From Neiella marina (lineage in GTDB: Bacteria > Pseudomonadota > Gammaproteobacteria > Enterobacterales > Neiellaceae), in assembly GCF_002165625.1 (NCBI RefSeq), contig NZ_NGNS01000022.1, forward strand, positions 17,015-81,014: DNA of 64,000 bases, written 5' to 3'. Shown piece by piece: positions 56,145-64,000 of the stretch; positions within the stretch are counted from its first letter, which is position 1, and each line of letters begins with the position of its first letter. The notes beneath the pieces are model-generated. The model saw only the letters and a program-made list of their open reading frames with translations. It had not been told where the DNA came from and did not search any database. The position numbers and the translations under genes were made by a program.

Positions 56145-57670
56145 AACGTAAGCCGTTTCATGGTGGCATTCACCCAACGGGCCACAAAGAGCTAACGGCC
56201 AACGAAGCCACTATTAACAGCGATGAACCACAGCGAGTCTATCTCAGCTTGCAACAACGCAATGGCGTGGTGTTGCGCAGCCATGTCAATGTCGGCGATG
56301 CCATCGTCAAAGGCCAACTGATTGCGACCGGCCCCAACGATATGTGCGTGCCGCTGCATGCGCCCATCAATGGTGTGGTCGACGCCATCGGGCCGCATGT
56401 ATCGGCGCATCCATCTGGGCTAAAAGTGAACACCTTGGTGATCCGAGGTAACGGCGATCCCAATTGGGGGATCCCCCATGTGCCCTGTGATACCAGCAAA
56501 TTATCTGCTGAGGAAATCATCCAGCGGGTACTAGACGCTGGCATTGTAGGCCTTGGCGGCGCTGGTTTTCCGAGCGGAATGAAACTGCGATTTGCGCGCC
56601 AAAAACAGGTTCATACCCTGTTACTCAATGGTGGCGAATGTGAGCCCTACCTAACCTGCGATGACCGACTGATGCGCGAACGCGCGGCTGAAGTTGCCGC
56701 TGGCGCCGCCTTGATGGTACGGGCTATTGGTTGCAGCCAAGGCATTATCGCCATTGAAGACAACAAGCCGGCCAGTATCGATGCCATGCGCTCTGCGGTA
56801 TCTGATCGGCCTCAGCTTTCAGTGCAAGTAGTGCCTAGCCTTTACCCCATGGGCTCCGAGCGCCACTTGATCAAAGCGGTCACCAACCAGACGGTCGCTC
56901 CAGGTCAGCTCAGTACTGAAATCGGTATTTTGGTTCATAACGTTGCCACCGCTCAGGCTGTGTATGAAGCAGTGCGTTATCAGCGACCATTAATTCGGCG
57001 CATTATGACCGTCTCTGGTGGCGCGCTGGAGCAACCGGCCAACATTAATGTTGCGATGGGGACGCTGGTATCTGAAGTAATTGCCAAATGCGGTGGTTTA
57101 AAAATGGAAGCGGGCCGACTCATTGCTGGCGGGCCGATGATGGGACAAGTCCTGCCCTCGCCGTTTGTGCCGATTGATAAAAGCATTGGCGGCATTCTGG
57201 CACTGAGCAAAGACGAGATCCGAGCCGAGCAAAGCCACGATTGTGTGCGCTGTGGCCGTTGCGTTAATGCCTGCCCGATGAGCTTGATGCCGTTTCAAAT
57301 GGCAGCTCACAGTCGCATCTCTGATCTTGATGGCGCCCGCCATTTTGGTCTTGACCACTGTTTGCTGTGCGGTGCGTGCTCGTATGTTTGCCCATCGCGA
57401 ATTCCACTGGTGCAGTACTTCCAGCATGCCCGCAGCTCGCTCAATGCAGCAAGAACGATGGAGCGCAAGTCGGCGCAGGCGCGCCAATTGACCGAAGCGC
57501 GACAAGCCCGTTTGCACCGCGAAGCAGAAGCCAAGAAAGCAGCCAAAGCTGCCAAGGCGGCCCGCAAACCGCGTAAGCGCACCGCTCGCACCAGCACTCG
57601 CACGCAACGCAATACCAGCAACAGCACAGCGAGCACTGACACATCCAGCAACAACACATCTAGCAGTTAA
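56132..57670 (+). CDS. rnfC: RnfC, NADH-binding subunit
   Basis: A 512-residue subunit. Contains a biotin-like N-domain, a Rossmann-type NADH/FMN region with GLGGAGFPSGMKLRF and LLNGGECEPYLTCDDRLM (about 145-190), and two 4Fe-4S motifs CVRCGRCVNACP and CLLCGACSYVCP (about 370-425). The last 80 residues are Ala/Lys/Arg then Ser/Thr/Asn rich. This tail is shorter than in Escherichia RsxC and low complexity. Oxidises NADH and passes electrons to the rest of the complex. Confidence 0.96.
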   Translation: MLALKRKPFHGGIHPTGHKELTANEATINSDEPQRVYLSLQQRNGVVLRSHVNVGDAIVKGQLIATGPNDMCVPLHAPINGVVDAIGPHVSAHPSGLKVNTLVIRGNGDPNWGIPHVPCDTSKLSAEEIIQRVLDAGIVGLGGAGFPSGMKLRFARQKQVHTLLLNGGECEPYLTCDDRLMRERAAEVAAGAALMVRAIGCSQGIIAIEDNKPASIDAMRSAVSDRPQLSVQVVPSLYPMGSERHLIKAVTNQTVAPGQLSTEIGILVHNVATAQAVYEAVRYQRPLIRRIMTVSGGALEQPANINVAMGTLVSEVIAKCGGLKMEAGRLIAGGPMMGQVLPSPFVPIDKSIGGILALSKDEIRAEQSHDCVRCGRCVNACPMSLMPFQMAAHSRISDLDGARHFGLDHCLLCGACSYVCPSRIPLVQYFQHARSSLNAARTMERKSAQARQLTEARQARLHREAEAKKAAKAAKAARKPRKRTARTSTRTQRNTSNSTASTDTSSNNTSSS

Positions 57671-57683
57671 GCGGAGGCAGATC

Positions 57684-58697
57684 ATGGTTCAGTTTACGCC
57701 GGTTGCCGGCCCTCACACCCACGGTGGCACCTCGACCACCGATCTGATGTATTTAGTGATCGCCGCCTTACTGCCAGCGAGCTTGTTTGGTGTCTATCTG
57801 TTTGGCATTAATGCCCTCATCGTACTGCTGACCTGTTGCTGCGGCGCCATGGTGTTTGAGTACCTTGGCTTAAAACTGCTTGGCCGTTCTAGCCACTGCG
57901 CGATGGACGGGTCAGCACTGCTCACCGGACTGCTGCTGGGCTTGAGCTTACCGCCCTCAACACCTTGGTGGATTGCCTTAAGCGGCGTGTTCTTTGCCAT
58001 TATCGTCGGTAAGACAGTGTTCGGTGGCTTGGGTCAAAACCCATTCAATCCCGCCATGCTCGGGCGGGTGATGCTATTAATTTGCTTTCCTGTCGAGCTA
58101 ACCAACTGGCAGCACCCGACCCCGCCAACCATGACCGATGGCGGCTTAGCAATGAACAATCATTGGTTAAACAGCAACATTGATGGCTCCAGCGCCGCCA
58201 CACCTCTGAGCCAGTTAGCAGGTGACGTCAGTCAATCATTACCGTCTTTCTCCGAGCTGAGCTTGGGCCAGCATGCCGGTAGCTTAGGCGAAACCAGCGC
58301 CTTGCTGATTTTACTCGGTGGCTTGTTCCTGCTGTGGCGCGGCATCATCCATTGGCGCATACCGGTTGCTTTACTGCTTGGTTTAGCCATTCCAGCGGCA
58401 ATCAGTCACCTCATTGCGCCAGAGAGCTTTGGCTCAGCTACCAGCCATGTTCTTAGCGGTGGTGCCATGCTGGCAGCATTCTTTATTGCCACCGATATGG
58501 TCACCTCACCCACCAGTGCCAAAGGCCAATTATTGTTTGGCGCCGGTTGTGGCCTGCTGATCTGGCTGATCCGTAGCTTTGGTAGTTATCCCGAAGGGGT
58601 GGCATTTGCCGTGTTGATCATGAATGCCACAACGCCTGTGATTGACCACTACCTGCGGCCGACGGTCTTCGGTCAAGCCAAACGCTTTCCGCTGTAG
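57684..58697 (+). CDS. rnfD: RnfD, FMN-carrying membrane subunit
   Basis: A 337-residue NqrB/RnfD-family protein with about nine or ten membrane helices. FMN is normally linked to Thr in an S(T)GAT-type motif; here DGSSAATPL near residue 170 fits, with Ala for Gly. Other marks are GGLGQNPFNPAMLGRV and FFIATDMVTSPTSAKGQ. GGAGG before the ATG; 13 bases after rnfC. Confidence 0.95.
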   Translation: MVQFTPVAGPHTHGGTSTTDLMYLVIAALLPASLFGVYLFGINALIVLLTCCCGAMVFEYLGLKLLGRSSHCAMDGSALLTGLLLGLSLPPSTPWWIALSGVFFAIIVGKTVFGGLGQNPFNPAMLGRVMLLICFPVELTNWQHPTPPTMTDGGLAMNNHWLNSNIDGSSAATPLSQLAGDVSQSLPSFSELSLGQHAGSLGETSALLILLGGLFLLWRGIIHWRIPVALLLGLAIPAAISHLIAPESFGSATSHVLSGGAMLAAFFIATDMVTSPTSAKGQLLFGAGCGLLIWLIRSFGSYPEGVAFAVLIMNATTPVIDHYLRPTVFGQAKRFPL

Positions 58698-58706
58698 GAG
58701 ATTCGT

Positions 58707-59366
58707 ATGCTTCCTTGTATTCAAAAACAACTCGACCGGATCCGCGATAACACCAGTTATCAGGCGTCATCATTGGCAGCGGCCACAGCCATTGCTACCG
58801 GCTTGTTGCTGTTAGTCAGCCAACTGACTGCGCCGGCCATTGCCATGCGCCAACGAGAAGATCAGCAGATGGCATTGGCACTGGTGATGCCAAGTGAACG
58901 CTACAGCAACAATATTCTCGCCACCGCTAAGTCGTTTCGCTTGGACGGCCGCACCTATCAACTATTCACCGCATTTGATAACGGCGTATCAGCCGGTTAC
59001 GTGGTAGAAACCGAGGCTGACGGCTACGCCGGCCCAATCAAATTGATGATTGGCTTGGATGAGCGCTTGCAAATCATTGGCGTGCGAGTGTTAAGCCATG
59101 CTGAAACGCCGGGCTTAGGTGACAAGATTGAGGTGTCGAAACACCAATGGATCACCAGTTTTGATGGCTTATCGTTAGCCAACACTGGCGATGACAAATG
59201 GCAGGTAAAAAAAGACGGCGGCCAATTTGACCAATTCAGTGGCGCCACCATTACCCCGCGAGCGGTTGTTCGTCAGGTACACCAAACCCTGCGCGATATG
59301 GAAGCAGTAGCCAAACAACAAGCCACCGAGCAATTATCAGCCGTCGAACAAGGAGCATCATCATGA
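58707..59366 (+). CDS. rnfG: RnfG, periplasmic FMN subunit
   Basis: A 219-residue protein with one N-terminal membrane helix and a periplasmic FMN-binding domain. SGATIT in QFSGATITPRAVV (near residue 177) is the covalent FMN site at Thr. RVLSHAETPGLGDKIE precedes it as usual. TAGGAG upstream of the ATG; its stop overlaps rnfE by four bases. Confidence 0.96.
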   Translation: MLPCIQKQLDRIRDNTSYQASSLAAATAIATGLLLLVSQLTAPAIAMRQREDQQMALALVMPSERYSNNILATAKSFRLDGRTYQLFTAFDNGVSAGYVVETEADGYAGPIKLMIGLDERLQIIGVRVLSHAETPGLGDKIEVSKHQWITSFDGLSLANTGDDKWQVKKDGGQFDQFSGATITPRAVVRQVHQTLRDMEAVAKQQATEQLSAVEQGASS

Positions 59367-60037
59367 CCGACTATCGCTCAATATTTGCCGAAGGCCTGTG
59401 GCGCAACAATGTGGTGCTGAGCCAATGCTTGGCATTGTGTCCTTTGCTCGCGGTCACTTCCTCAGCAACGAATGGCTTGGGGCTTGGTTTAGCAACGCTT
59501 GCCGTGATGGTATGCGCCAACTTACTGGCTTCAGTTTTTCAGCCAGCAATTAGCCGTGCGGTTCGCATCCCGATTAACATTTTAATGATTGCGACCTTGG
59601 TGACGTTAACTGATTTATTGCTCAATGCTTGGATGCACTCGTTGCATAAAGTACTGGGTTTGTTCATTCCATTGATTGTCACCAACTGTGCCATTCTGGG
59701 CCGAGTTGAATCGTTCGCCAGCAAGCAAGCACCAGTGCCAGCGATTGCCGATGGTGTGGCGATGGGGCTAGGTTTTACTTGGGTACTGGTGGTGCTTGGC
59801 GGTTTTCGCGAGGTACTGGGCAGCGGCACTTTGTTTGCCGATGCCAGCTTGCTGCTGGGCTCAAGTTTTGAATTTCTCGAACTCACCATTATTCCGGACT
59901 ACCGCGGCTTGCTGTTGATGATTCTGCCGCCGGGCGGATTTTTGGTACTGGGCTTTATGCTGATGGCTCAGCGTTTATTGCAAACCTGGTTACAAAGCCG
60001 TCAGCTGCGGATACAAGGAGAGCAATCATGCGCGTGA
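59363..60037 (+). CDS. rnfE: RnfE, membrane subunit
   Basis: A 224-residue six-helix protein homologous to RnfA. Cys in CLALCPLLAV and in VTNCAILGRVE match the shared 2Fe-2S site. LGSGTLF and the PPGGFLVLGF stretch are typical of the RnfE/NqrD family. Translation is coupled to rnfG (ATGA) and overlaps rnfH by ten bases. Confidence 0.96.
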   Translation: MTDYRSIFAEGLWRNNVVLSQCLALCPLLAVTSSATNGLGLGLATLAVMVCANLLASVFQPAISRAVRIPINILMIATLVTLTDLLLNAWMHSLHKVLGLFIPLIVTNCAILGRVESFASKQAPVPAIADGVAMGLGFTWVLVVLGGFREVLGSGTLFADASLLLGSSFEFLELTIIPDYRGLLLMILPPGGFLVLGFMLMAQRLLQTWLQSRQLRIQGEQSCA

Positions 60038-60291
60038 GTATTGCCTATGCCGAACCTGAGCAACAATTGTGGATGGAGTTGGAAGTACCAGATGGCGCCA
60101 CAGCGATGACGGCGATCAATCAGTCGGGCATTCTGGAGCTTTGCCCGCACATTCAAATTGAGCAACAGAAAGTCGGCGTGTTCGGTAAGTTGGTCACTCT
60201 TGACGCCGCACTAGTTGAAGGCGACCGGGTGGAAATCTATCGGCCAACGACTTGGGTGGCCGATGACGACGATGATGAGGACGATGATTAA
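60028..60291 (+). CDS. rnfH: RnfH, ubiquitin-like protein
   Basis: An 87-residue beta-grasp protein (PF03658) with IAYAEPEQQLWMELEVPDGAT and VGVFGKLVTLDAALVEGDRVEIYRP. Found near rnf in many species, though its role is unknown. The last ten residues are an unbroken run of Asp/Glu. Last gene of the rnf operon. Confidence 0.92.
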   Translation: MRVSIAYAEPEQQLWMELEVPDGATAMTAINQSGILELCPHIQIEQQKVGVFGKLVTLDAALVEGDRVEIYRPTTWVADDDDDEDDD

Positions 60292-60302
60292 TCACAAGCG
60301 CT

Positions 60303-60343
60303 GGCTAGCAATCCACCACTCAACTCACTGCGGATTGCTGGCC
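60303..60343. terminator. Hairpin between rnfH and the YqaE gene
   Basis: Stem of 12 with one mismatch, GGCTAGCAATCC with GGATTGCTGGCC, 17-base loop, no U-run. A weak bidirectional stop for convergent genes. Confidence 0.4.
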
Positions 60344-60348
60344 GAGGA

Positions 60349-60507
60349 TTACTTCAGAATCAACCAAAGCGCATGAATCACACCAGGAATAAAGCCCAGA
60401 ATACATAGCACTATATTGATTATTAAATGTTTGCCCACGCCATCTTGCAAAAACACCGCAACAGGTGGCAGCAAGATCGCCAAGATCACTAACAACACTT
60501 TATTCAT
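60349..60507 (-). CDS. YqaE/Pmp3-family small membrane protein
   Basis: A 52-residue hydrophobic protein: MNKVLLVILAILLPPVAVFL, a short polar turn with GVGKH, then a second helix ending ILGFIPGVIHALWLI. This is the Pmp3/YqaE two-helix pattern with PPVAV. GGGAG six bases before the ATG. Members protect membrane potential under salt or other stress; nothing ties it to Rnf beyond position. It lies between rnf and nifF on the opposite strand. Confidence 0.88.
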   Translation of the reverse strand: MNKVLLVILAILLPPVAVFLQDGVGKHLIINIVLCILGFIPGVIHALWLILK

Positions 60508-60642
60508 CTCATACTCCCTTTGTTTCCCAAAAAAATCGTTAGCCTCTCGGATTATAGTTGCTCTGCCGTCGTCAGTAGTAATTGGTTAGTAGGAATTGGT
60601 TAGTTGTTTTTGTTCAGCAAGTTAGCCAAACAAGGTATTGAT

Positions 60643-60658
60643 TGTCGGATTTACAACA
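60643..60658. promoter_or_regulatory. NifA upstream activating site for nifF
   Basis: TGTCGGATTTACAACA, exact TGT-N10-ACA, about 110-125 bases before the predicted start. Confidence 0.75.
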
Positions 60659-60739
60659 ATGCCGTCAAGGCACCGTAATGACGACAAAACCACAACCCAC
60701 ATAAGACATAAAAATCAATAGGTTAATAAAAAATCGATA

Positions 60740-60755
60740 TGGCAAAGCAATTGCA
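60740..60755 (+). promoter_or_regulatory. Sigma-54 promoter of nifF
   Basis: TGGCAAAGCAATTGCA, nearly perfect TGGCA-N6-TTGCA with correct spacing. Start near 60766, leader about 92 bases. Confidence 0.85.
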
Positions 60756-60857
60756 AACTCCCTTGTATCTCAATTTTCATGAAACCGAACTAACCAGCAG
60801 GGAAATTGACGACACCTCACCCCCGTCGTCAACCATCCCACACAAGGAGTAGCAACC

Positions 60858-61394
60858 ATGGCCGCAATTGGAATTTTTTTCGGGACCGATACCGGAACCA
60901 CGCGCAAAATTGCCAAAATGATGCACAAAGCATTAGGTGATGACCTCGCTGATAAACCACTGAATATTAACCGCATCGATGCCGACACATTAATGGGTTA
61001 TGACTTTCTGATCTTAGGCACCCCAACATTGGGTGAAGGCCAGCTGCCGGGGCTGTCTTCTGAGTGTCAGGCTGAAAGCTGGGAAGAATTTATGCCCAAC
61101 TTTGATGACATGGACTTGGCCAACAAAAAAGTTGCTTTGTACGGCCTAGGCGATCAGGTCAATTATCCTGACGAGTTTGTTGATGGTCTTGGCGAACTTT
61201 ACGATGCCGTTGCCGAATGCGGCGCCGAAATGGTCGGAAGCTGGCCAGCAGAGGGCTACACCTTTAATTCATCACAAGCATTAGACGAAGATGAGTTTGT
61301 TGGCTTGGTGCTAGACAATGACAACCAGAGCGACCAACACACGGCGCGTATTGAAGCTTGGTTGACTGACGTTAAAGCAGCATTTGGCGTTTAA
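60858..61394 (+). CDS. nifF: NifF-type long-chain flavodoxin
   Basis: A 178-residue flavodoxin. Phosphate loop GTDTGTTRKIAK at residues 9-20, LGTPTLGEGQLPG near 54, GLGDQVNYPDEFVDG with the FMN-stacking Tyr near 102, and the extra long-chain segment ending VGLVLDNDNQSDQH. Carries electrons to NifH, most likely reduced via Rnf. A sigma-54 promoter and a NifA site upstream support nif control, so I name it nifF and not fldA. AAGGAG before the ATG. Confidence 0.93.
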   Translation: MAAIGIFFGTDTGTTRKIAKMMHKALGDDLADKPLNINRIDADTLMGYDFLILGTPTLGEGQLPGLSSECQAESWEEFMPNFDDMDLANKKVALYGLGDQVNYPDEFVDGLGELYDAVAECGAEMVGSWPAEGYTFNSSQALDEDEFVGLVLDNDNQSDQHTARIEAWLTDVKAAFGV

Positions 61395-61430
61395 CCCAGA
61401 CGCAGATTGCAACAACTTCCCCTTTCTATT

Positions 61431-61469
61431 GCTCAACTGCGGTACCAATGGCCGTCGTTGAGCTTTTTT
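61431..61469 (+). terminator. Terminator of nifF
   Basis: Stem GCTCAAC/GTTGAGC (61431-61437, 61457-61463) followed by T6. Confidence 0.75.
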
Positions 61470-61575
61470 ATGCCTTTGCCACATGAGGGGGTCATATGGA
61501 TTCAACTCATGGATTGGTATAAAAATTCTGGTTAATATGCCAAGCAACCATAGCAGCCGTTGTTATCGAATTTCC

Positions 61576-62157
61576 ATGAAAAGAATCTTTGGTACCTTTT
61601 ACACATTGCGTACTGTTGCATTGCTTAGTGCCACATTGCTTACCCTTGCAAGTACGCAAGTATTTGCTTGCCAAACCAATGCTGAATTGCTGCCTCGTAA
61701 AGAAGCAATGATGAAAGCCATCTCGTTATCGGATTATGTTTTTGTGGGGTCGGTAACCCGACTTTACCGCCTACCCGACCACTACGAAGGCGTCAAAGGC
61801 GCCGTCATCAACTTGCAAGAATCGTTTCGCGGCGATGTCCCTGTGTTTGTCGATGCCAGCTTCACCGGCTACTGCGGCATCAGCCCGTCGGACAAAAAAG
61901 ATCCTGACGGTTACTGGCCTGCCGAACTTAATGAAAACTATGTGTTTGCCGGAAATATGATTGACGGCGAGCTGATGATCATTGCCGTGGGCGAGGAGTA
62001 CGACGCCACCGCCTTTGCCAGCGAAGTAACCTTGCAAGACGCCATGGCGAAAATCGCCGCGGAAAAAGAACAAAAGCGCAAGAAGAAAGAAGACGACAAG
62101 ATCGAGATCCCAGAGCATTTAAAAATCGACCACTTGGCCGAATTTGAAGATGAATAG
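61576..62157 (+). CDS. Exported protein of unknown function
   Basis: A 193-residue protein with a signal peptide to about residue 30 (LLTLASTQVFA-C). Two Cys (FACQ at the mature start, GYCGIS near 95) could make a disulphide or the first may be lipidated. The C-terminal 40 residues are Lys/Glu rich and helical. No recognised domain. The ATG at 61576 is chosen because upstream frames would precede the signal peptide with 31 residues. It lies between nifF and the integron integrase. Confidence 0.65.
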   Translation: MKRIFGTFYTLRTVALLSATLLTLASTQVFACQTNAELLPRKEAMMKAISLSDYVFVGSVTRLYRLPDHYEGVKGAVINLQESFRGDVPVFVDASFTGYCGISPSDKKDPDGYWPAELNENYVFAGNMIDGELMIIAVGEEYDATAFASEVTLQDAMAKIAAEKEQKRKKKEDDKIEIPEHLKIDHLAEFEDE

Positions 62158-62174
62158 GATTTGTCGCAAACCAC

Positions 62175-63164
62175 TTAAATGTCATAGCTAATCGACATAG
62201 CCCCATCAAGTGGGCTTTTAACGCCAGATTTGTGTTGGCCAACAACGTGGGTGTAAATCTGCGTTGTTTTGATATCCGAATGCCCCATTAACTCCTGAAT
62301 CGTTCTCAGATCGCTACCACTTTGCAATAAGTGGGTAGCAAAGCAATGCCGAAAGGTATGGCAACTAGCCAGCTCATTTACCCCCAACTTGCGAATAACC
62401 CGTTTCACCGCTCTTTGTAGCCCCTTCTCGTGACGGTGATGACGCTTAATCTGACCATCGCGAGGATCTTTAGCCAGTTTGATCGATGGAAACAAATACT
62501 GATAGTGTGCACTGCGAGCCGCAGCAGGATACTTTCGGGCGAGCTGGTACGGCAGCGAAGTTTGGCCGAATCCCAAAGCAATGTCTGCTTGATGGAGCTG
62601 CGTAACATACTGGATCTGTTGGTTCAGAGCAGCCACTACATTCTGCGGCAATAAGGTCACTCGGTCTTTATTGCCTTTACCATTGCGGACACTGATCGTT
62701 TGCTTGGCAACATCAATGTCACCAATCCGCAGACGGTGACATTCTCCGACTCGAAGCCCACTACCGTACATGAGTGCGACCATTAGCTTATGATGGCCCT
62801 GCAACTCATTTAGAATTGCAGCAACTTCTTCCTTACGCAGTACCACCGGTAGCTTTTTCTTGGGAGCACTTCGTACCGAATTGATATGTTCCAATGGCCG
62901 ATTAAGAACATGCCGATACAAGAAGCAAATGGCATTGAACGCTATGTCTTGGGTGGCTGGCGAGACATGGCATCGCACCGCTAAATCAGATAAAAAACGC
63001 TCGACGTCACGCTCAAACAACTCACTAGGATGCTTCAAATTATGAAAAAACAGATAACGCCGAATCCAATGCCAATAGGTTTTCTCTGTCTTTAGCGCGT
63101 AGTGCCTTACCTTGATAGCCTCATGAAATCTGGCTTGAATCGATTTGGAACGCTGAGTTTCCAC
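62175..63164 (-). CDS. intI: Integron integrase IntI
   Basis: A 329-residue tyrosine recombinase. Catalytic residues are visible: Arg in SGLRVGECHRLR, Lys in GKGNKDRVTLLP, HTFRHCFATHLL with His and Arg, the second His in GHSDIKTTQIY, and nucleophile Tyr. The insert HQADIALGFGQTSLPYQLAR and KYPAAARSAHYQYLFPS is the additional IntI domain absent from XerC/D. GTG start at 63164 has GGAGG before it; a longer frame to 63239 would swallow the LexA box. Divergent from the cassette, as in chromosomal integrons. Confidence 0.95.
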   Translation of the reverse strand: METQRSKSIQARFHEAIKVRHYALKTEKTYWHWIRRYLFFHNLKHPSELFERDVERFLSDLAVRCHVSPATQDIAFNAICFLYRHVLNRPLEHINSVRSAPKKKLPVVLRKEEVAAILNELQGHHKLMVALMYGSGLRVGECHRLRIGDIDVAKQTISVRNGKGNKDRVTLLPQNVVAALNQQIQYVTQLHQADIALGFGQTSLPYQLARKYPAAARSAHYQYLFPSIKLAKDPRDGQIKRHHRHEKGLQRAVKRVIRKLGVNELASCHTFRHCFATHLLQSGSDLRTIQELMGHSDIKTTQIYTHVVGQHKSGVKSPLDGAMSISYDI

Positions 63165-63191
63165 ATTGCACCTCCGTGTGCCGCAACGACA

Positions 63192-63207
63192 CTGTATAAA
63201 TAAACAG
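63192..63207. promoter_or_regulatory. LexA box of intI
   Basis: CTGTATAAATAAACAG, exact CTGT-N8-ACAG, 28 bases before the GTG start. This is the SOS control known for integron integrases. Confidence 0.85.
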
Positions 63208-63239
63208 TATAGATACAATTCCAACAAGATCGAGGTCAA

Positions 63240-63445
63240 TTTGAGCTGGGTCGCTGATTTTTAGCTACCAACAAGATATATTGAACCACACGAAGGGAAT
63301 CAATCGGTTAGAGCATTCTGCTTAAGCCAAGCCTAAAGGACATAGGCGAACACTCTCCGAAAACATCCCCATTATCAAAATAGGTATACAGTCCCCCCTA
63401 TCTGGATAGTACGGACTCGGTATACCTACTAAGCGTTATGTTGCT
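63240..63445. other. attI region
   Basis: About 200 bases between intI and the first cassette. Core site GTTATGT at 63435-63441, eight bases after an inverted repeat with arms AGGTATAC and GTATACCT (63382-63389, 63420-63427), extended by AGTCC/GGACT. No gene is seen here. The promoter of the cassette array may lie in it. Confidence 0.75.
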
Positions 63446-63817
63446 ATGAAAGTATTCAGTATTTTATTTGTATTATTAGCTACGAAAGCGATGGCTGGAG
63501 TGCACAACTGCCCACAATACATAGCTCCAGAAGAGGCTCGGGTTAAATGCTTTGAAAAGACGGGGCATGTTTGTCACTTTTCTCTACCAGCAGAATTGGA
63601 TGGCGAGGCTCTAAATTTTGTTGCGGTCTATGGTAAGAAAGGGCTTCCGACTGATGAGTTAAACTTCTACTTTACACCCACTGTGCATATTGAAAATGGA
63701 GAGGCAAAAGGTGTTTTCTCCGCTAAAGGCAAATGGGATTTCATCAAACTTGAAGCTAATTACAGCGATGAATTTTGTGGGCCGCACTTTACTCAAGAAC
63801 TAAATCTTTTTAGGTAA
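63446..63817 (+). CDS. First cassette gene, exported protein of unknown function
   Basis: A 123-residue protein with signal peptide MKVFSILFVLLATKAMA. The mature part is about 106 residues, with Cys in HNCPQY, KCFEKTGHVCHF and FCGPHF that could form two disulphides. No known domain. The ATG is five bases after the attI core. Its base composition is more A/T rich than the neighbouring genes, as expected for an imported cassette. Confidence 0.75.
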   Translation: MKVFSILFVLLATKAMAGVHNCPQYIAPEEARVKCFEKTGHVCHFSLPAELDGEALNFVAVYGKKGLPTDELNFYFTPTVHIENGEAKGVFSAKGKWDFIKLEANYSDEFCGPHFTQELNLFR

Positions 63818-63821
63818 CGCA

Positions 63822-63905
63822 ACATAACAAACAAAGTCAGTGGGACTTTTACTCGTTGCCTTCGGCAAAAACACTCGCAAAAGCCCCTGCTTTGAGGCGC
63901 TGGGG
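63822..63905. other. attC site of the cassette, with a defective right core
   Basis: Left inverse core ACATAAC at 63822-63828 is the exact complement of the attI core GTTATGT. A folded stem follows: CAAAGTCAGTGGGACTTTTA with CGCAAAAGCCCCTGCTTTG near 63876. The right core should be GTTRRRY but reads GCTGGGG (63899-63905), two mismatches, so cassette excision here is doubtful. A GGGGATCCCC palindrome follows at once. Confidence 0.7.
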
Positions 63906-63912
63906 GATCCCC

Positions 63913-64000
63913 TCATAATTCTGGCATCCCTGTTTGGTGAATTTGCTTGATGTAGTGCCCGATAGCCCACCGTATATCTGCGCTGCTGATAGGGTAATCT
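63913..64000 (-). CDS. Possible 3' end of a minus-strand gene at the window edge
   Basis: A frame coming from the right stops with TGA at 63913-63915; the last residues read YIKQIHQTGMPEL. Too short to identify, and other frames are open as well. Confidence 0.2.
   Translation of the reverse strand, partial: DYPISSADIRWAIGHYIKQIHQTGMPEL

Noticed and set aside
63165..63239. Extended N-terminus of IntI from 63239
   Set aside because: It would put the LexA box inside the gene and exceed the usual IntI length; the GTG at 63164 has a good GGAGG.

Overview
This 64 kb window looks like the chromosome of a free-living, probably marine or plant-polymer-associated gammaproteobacterium (Alteromonadales/Oceanospirillales-like) that fixes nitrogen. 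The basis is the gammaproteobacterial cmoA-cmoB pair, a NifL-NifA regulatory pair without an oxygen-sensing Cys linker in NifA, a nif-linked Rnf complex, exported GH16 and GH3 polysaccharide hydrolases, an RND efflux pump, and a chromosomal-type integron at the right edge. Species cannot be named from sequence alone.

Layout, left to right. 0-6.3 kb: FmdB-like zinc ribbon protein, a repeat-rich spacer, cmoA-cmoB, an APH-fold kinase and a chemoreceptor. 6.4-11.1 kb: nifE-nifN-nifX-ferredoxin-rseC operon (minus strand) with a 266 bp palindromic element in its leader. 11.1-24 kb: housekeeping and carbohydrate genes (GH16, alpha/beta hydrolase, a phosphoesterase-kinase fusion overlapping a nucleotide-translocase-like gene, acetyltransferase, AEC transporter, DJ-1/PfpI protein, HD protein, broken racemase, GH3, SDR). 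24.2-30.4 kb: nifH-D-K-T-Y-DUF6129 operon (minus). 30.7-45.2 kb: Lrp/AsnC regulator, esterase, a TetR-controlled RND pump with a small regulon, an unknown membrane protein, YgiQ, a truncated DUF3224 gene and a LacI-sensor/GGDEF protein. 45.2-48.4 kb: nifB-ferredoxin-nifQ plus an unknown anchored protein (minus). 48.4-51.4 kb: lipase, aldo/keto reductase, LysR. 51.4-61.4 kb: nifL-nifA (minus) divergent from rnfABCDGEH (plus), then a YqaE peptide and nifF flavodoxin. 61.5-64 kb: exported protein, integron integrase, attI region, one gene cassette and a damaged attC.

How it fits together: NifL-NifA senses redox and nitrogen state. NifA with sigma-54 would activate six units, and for each I can see a GG-N10-GC promoter, five of them with an unshared TGT-N10-ACA site or one shared between nifL and rnf. 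Rnf and the NifF flavodoxin supply low-potential electrons to NifH; NifB, Q, E, N, X and Y build and insert FeMo-co into NifDK. nifU, nifS, nifV, nifW, nifZ and nifM are not in this window. The nif units are scattered in four blocks separated by unrelated genes, not packed as one island. Coordinates and starts come from reading the sequence; family assignments are from recognised motifs, not from a database search.
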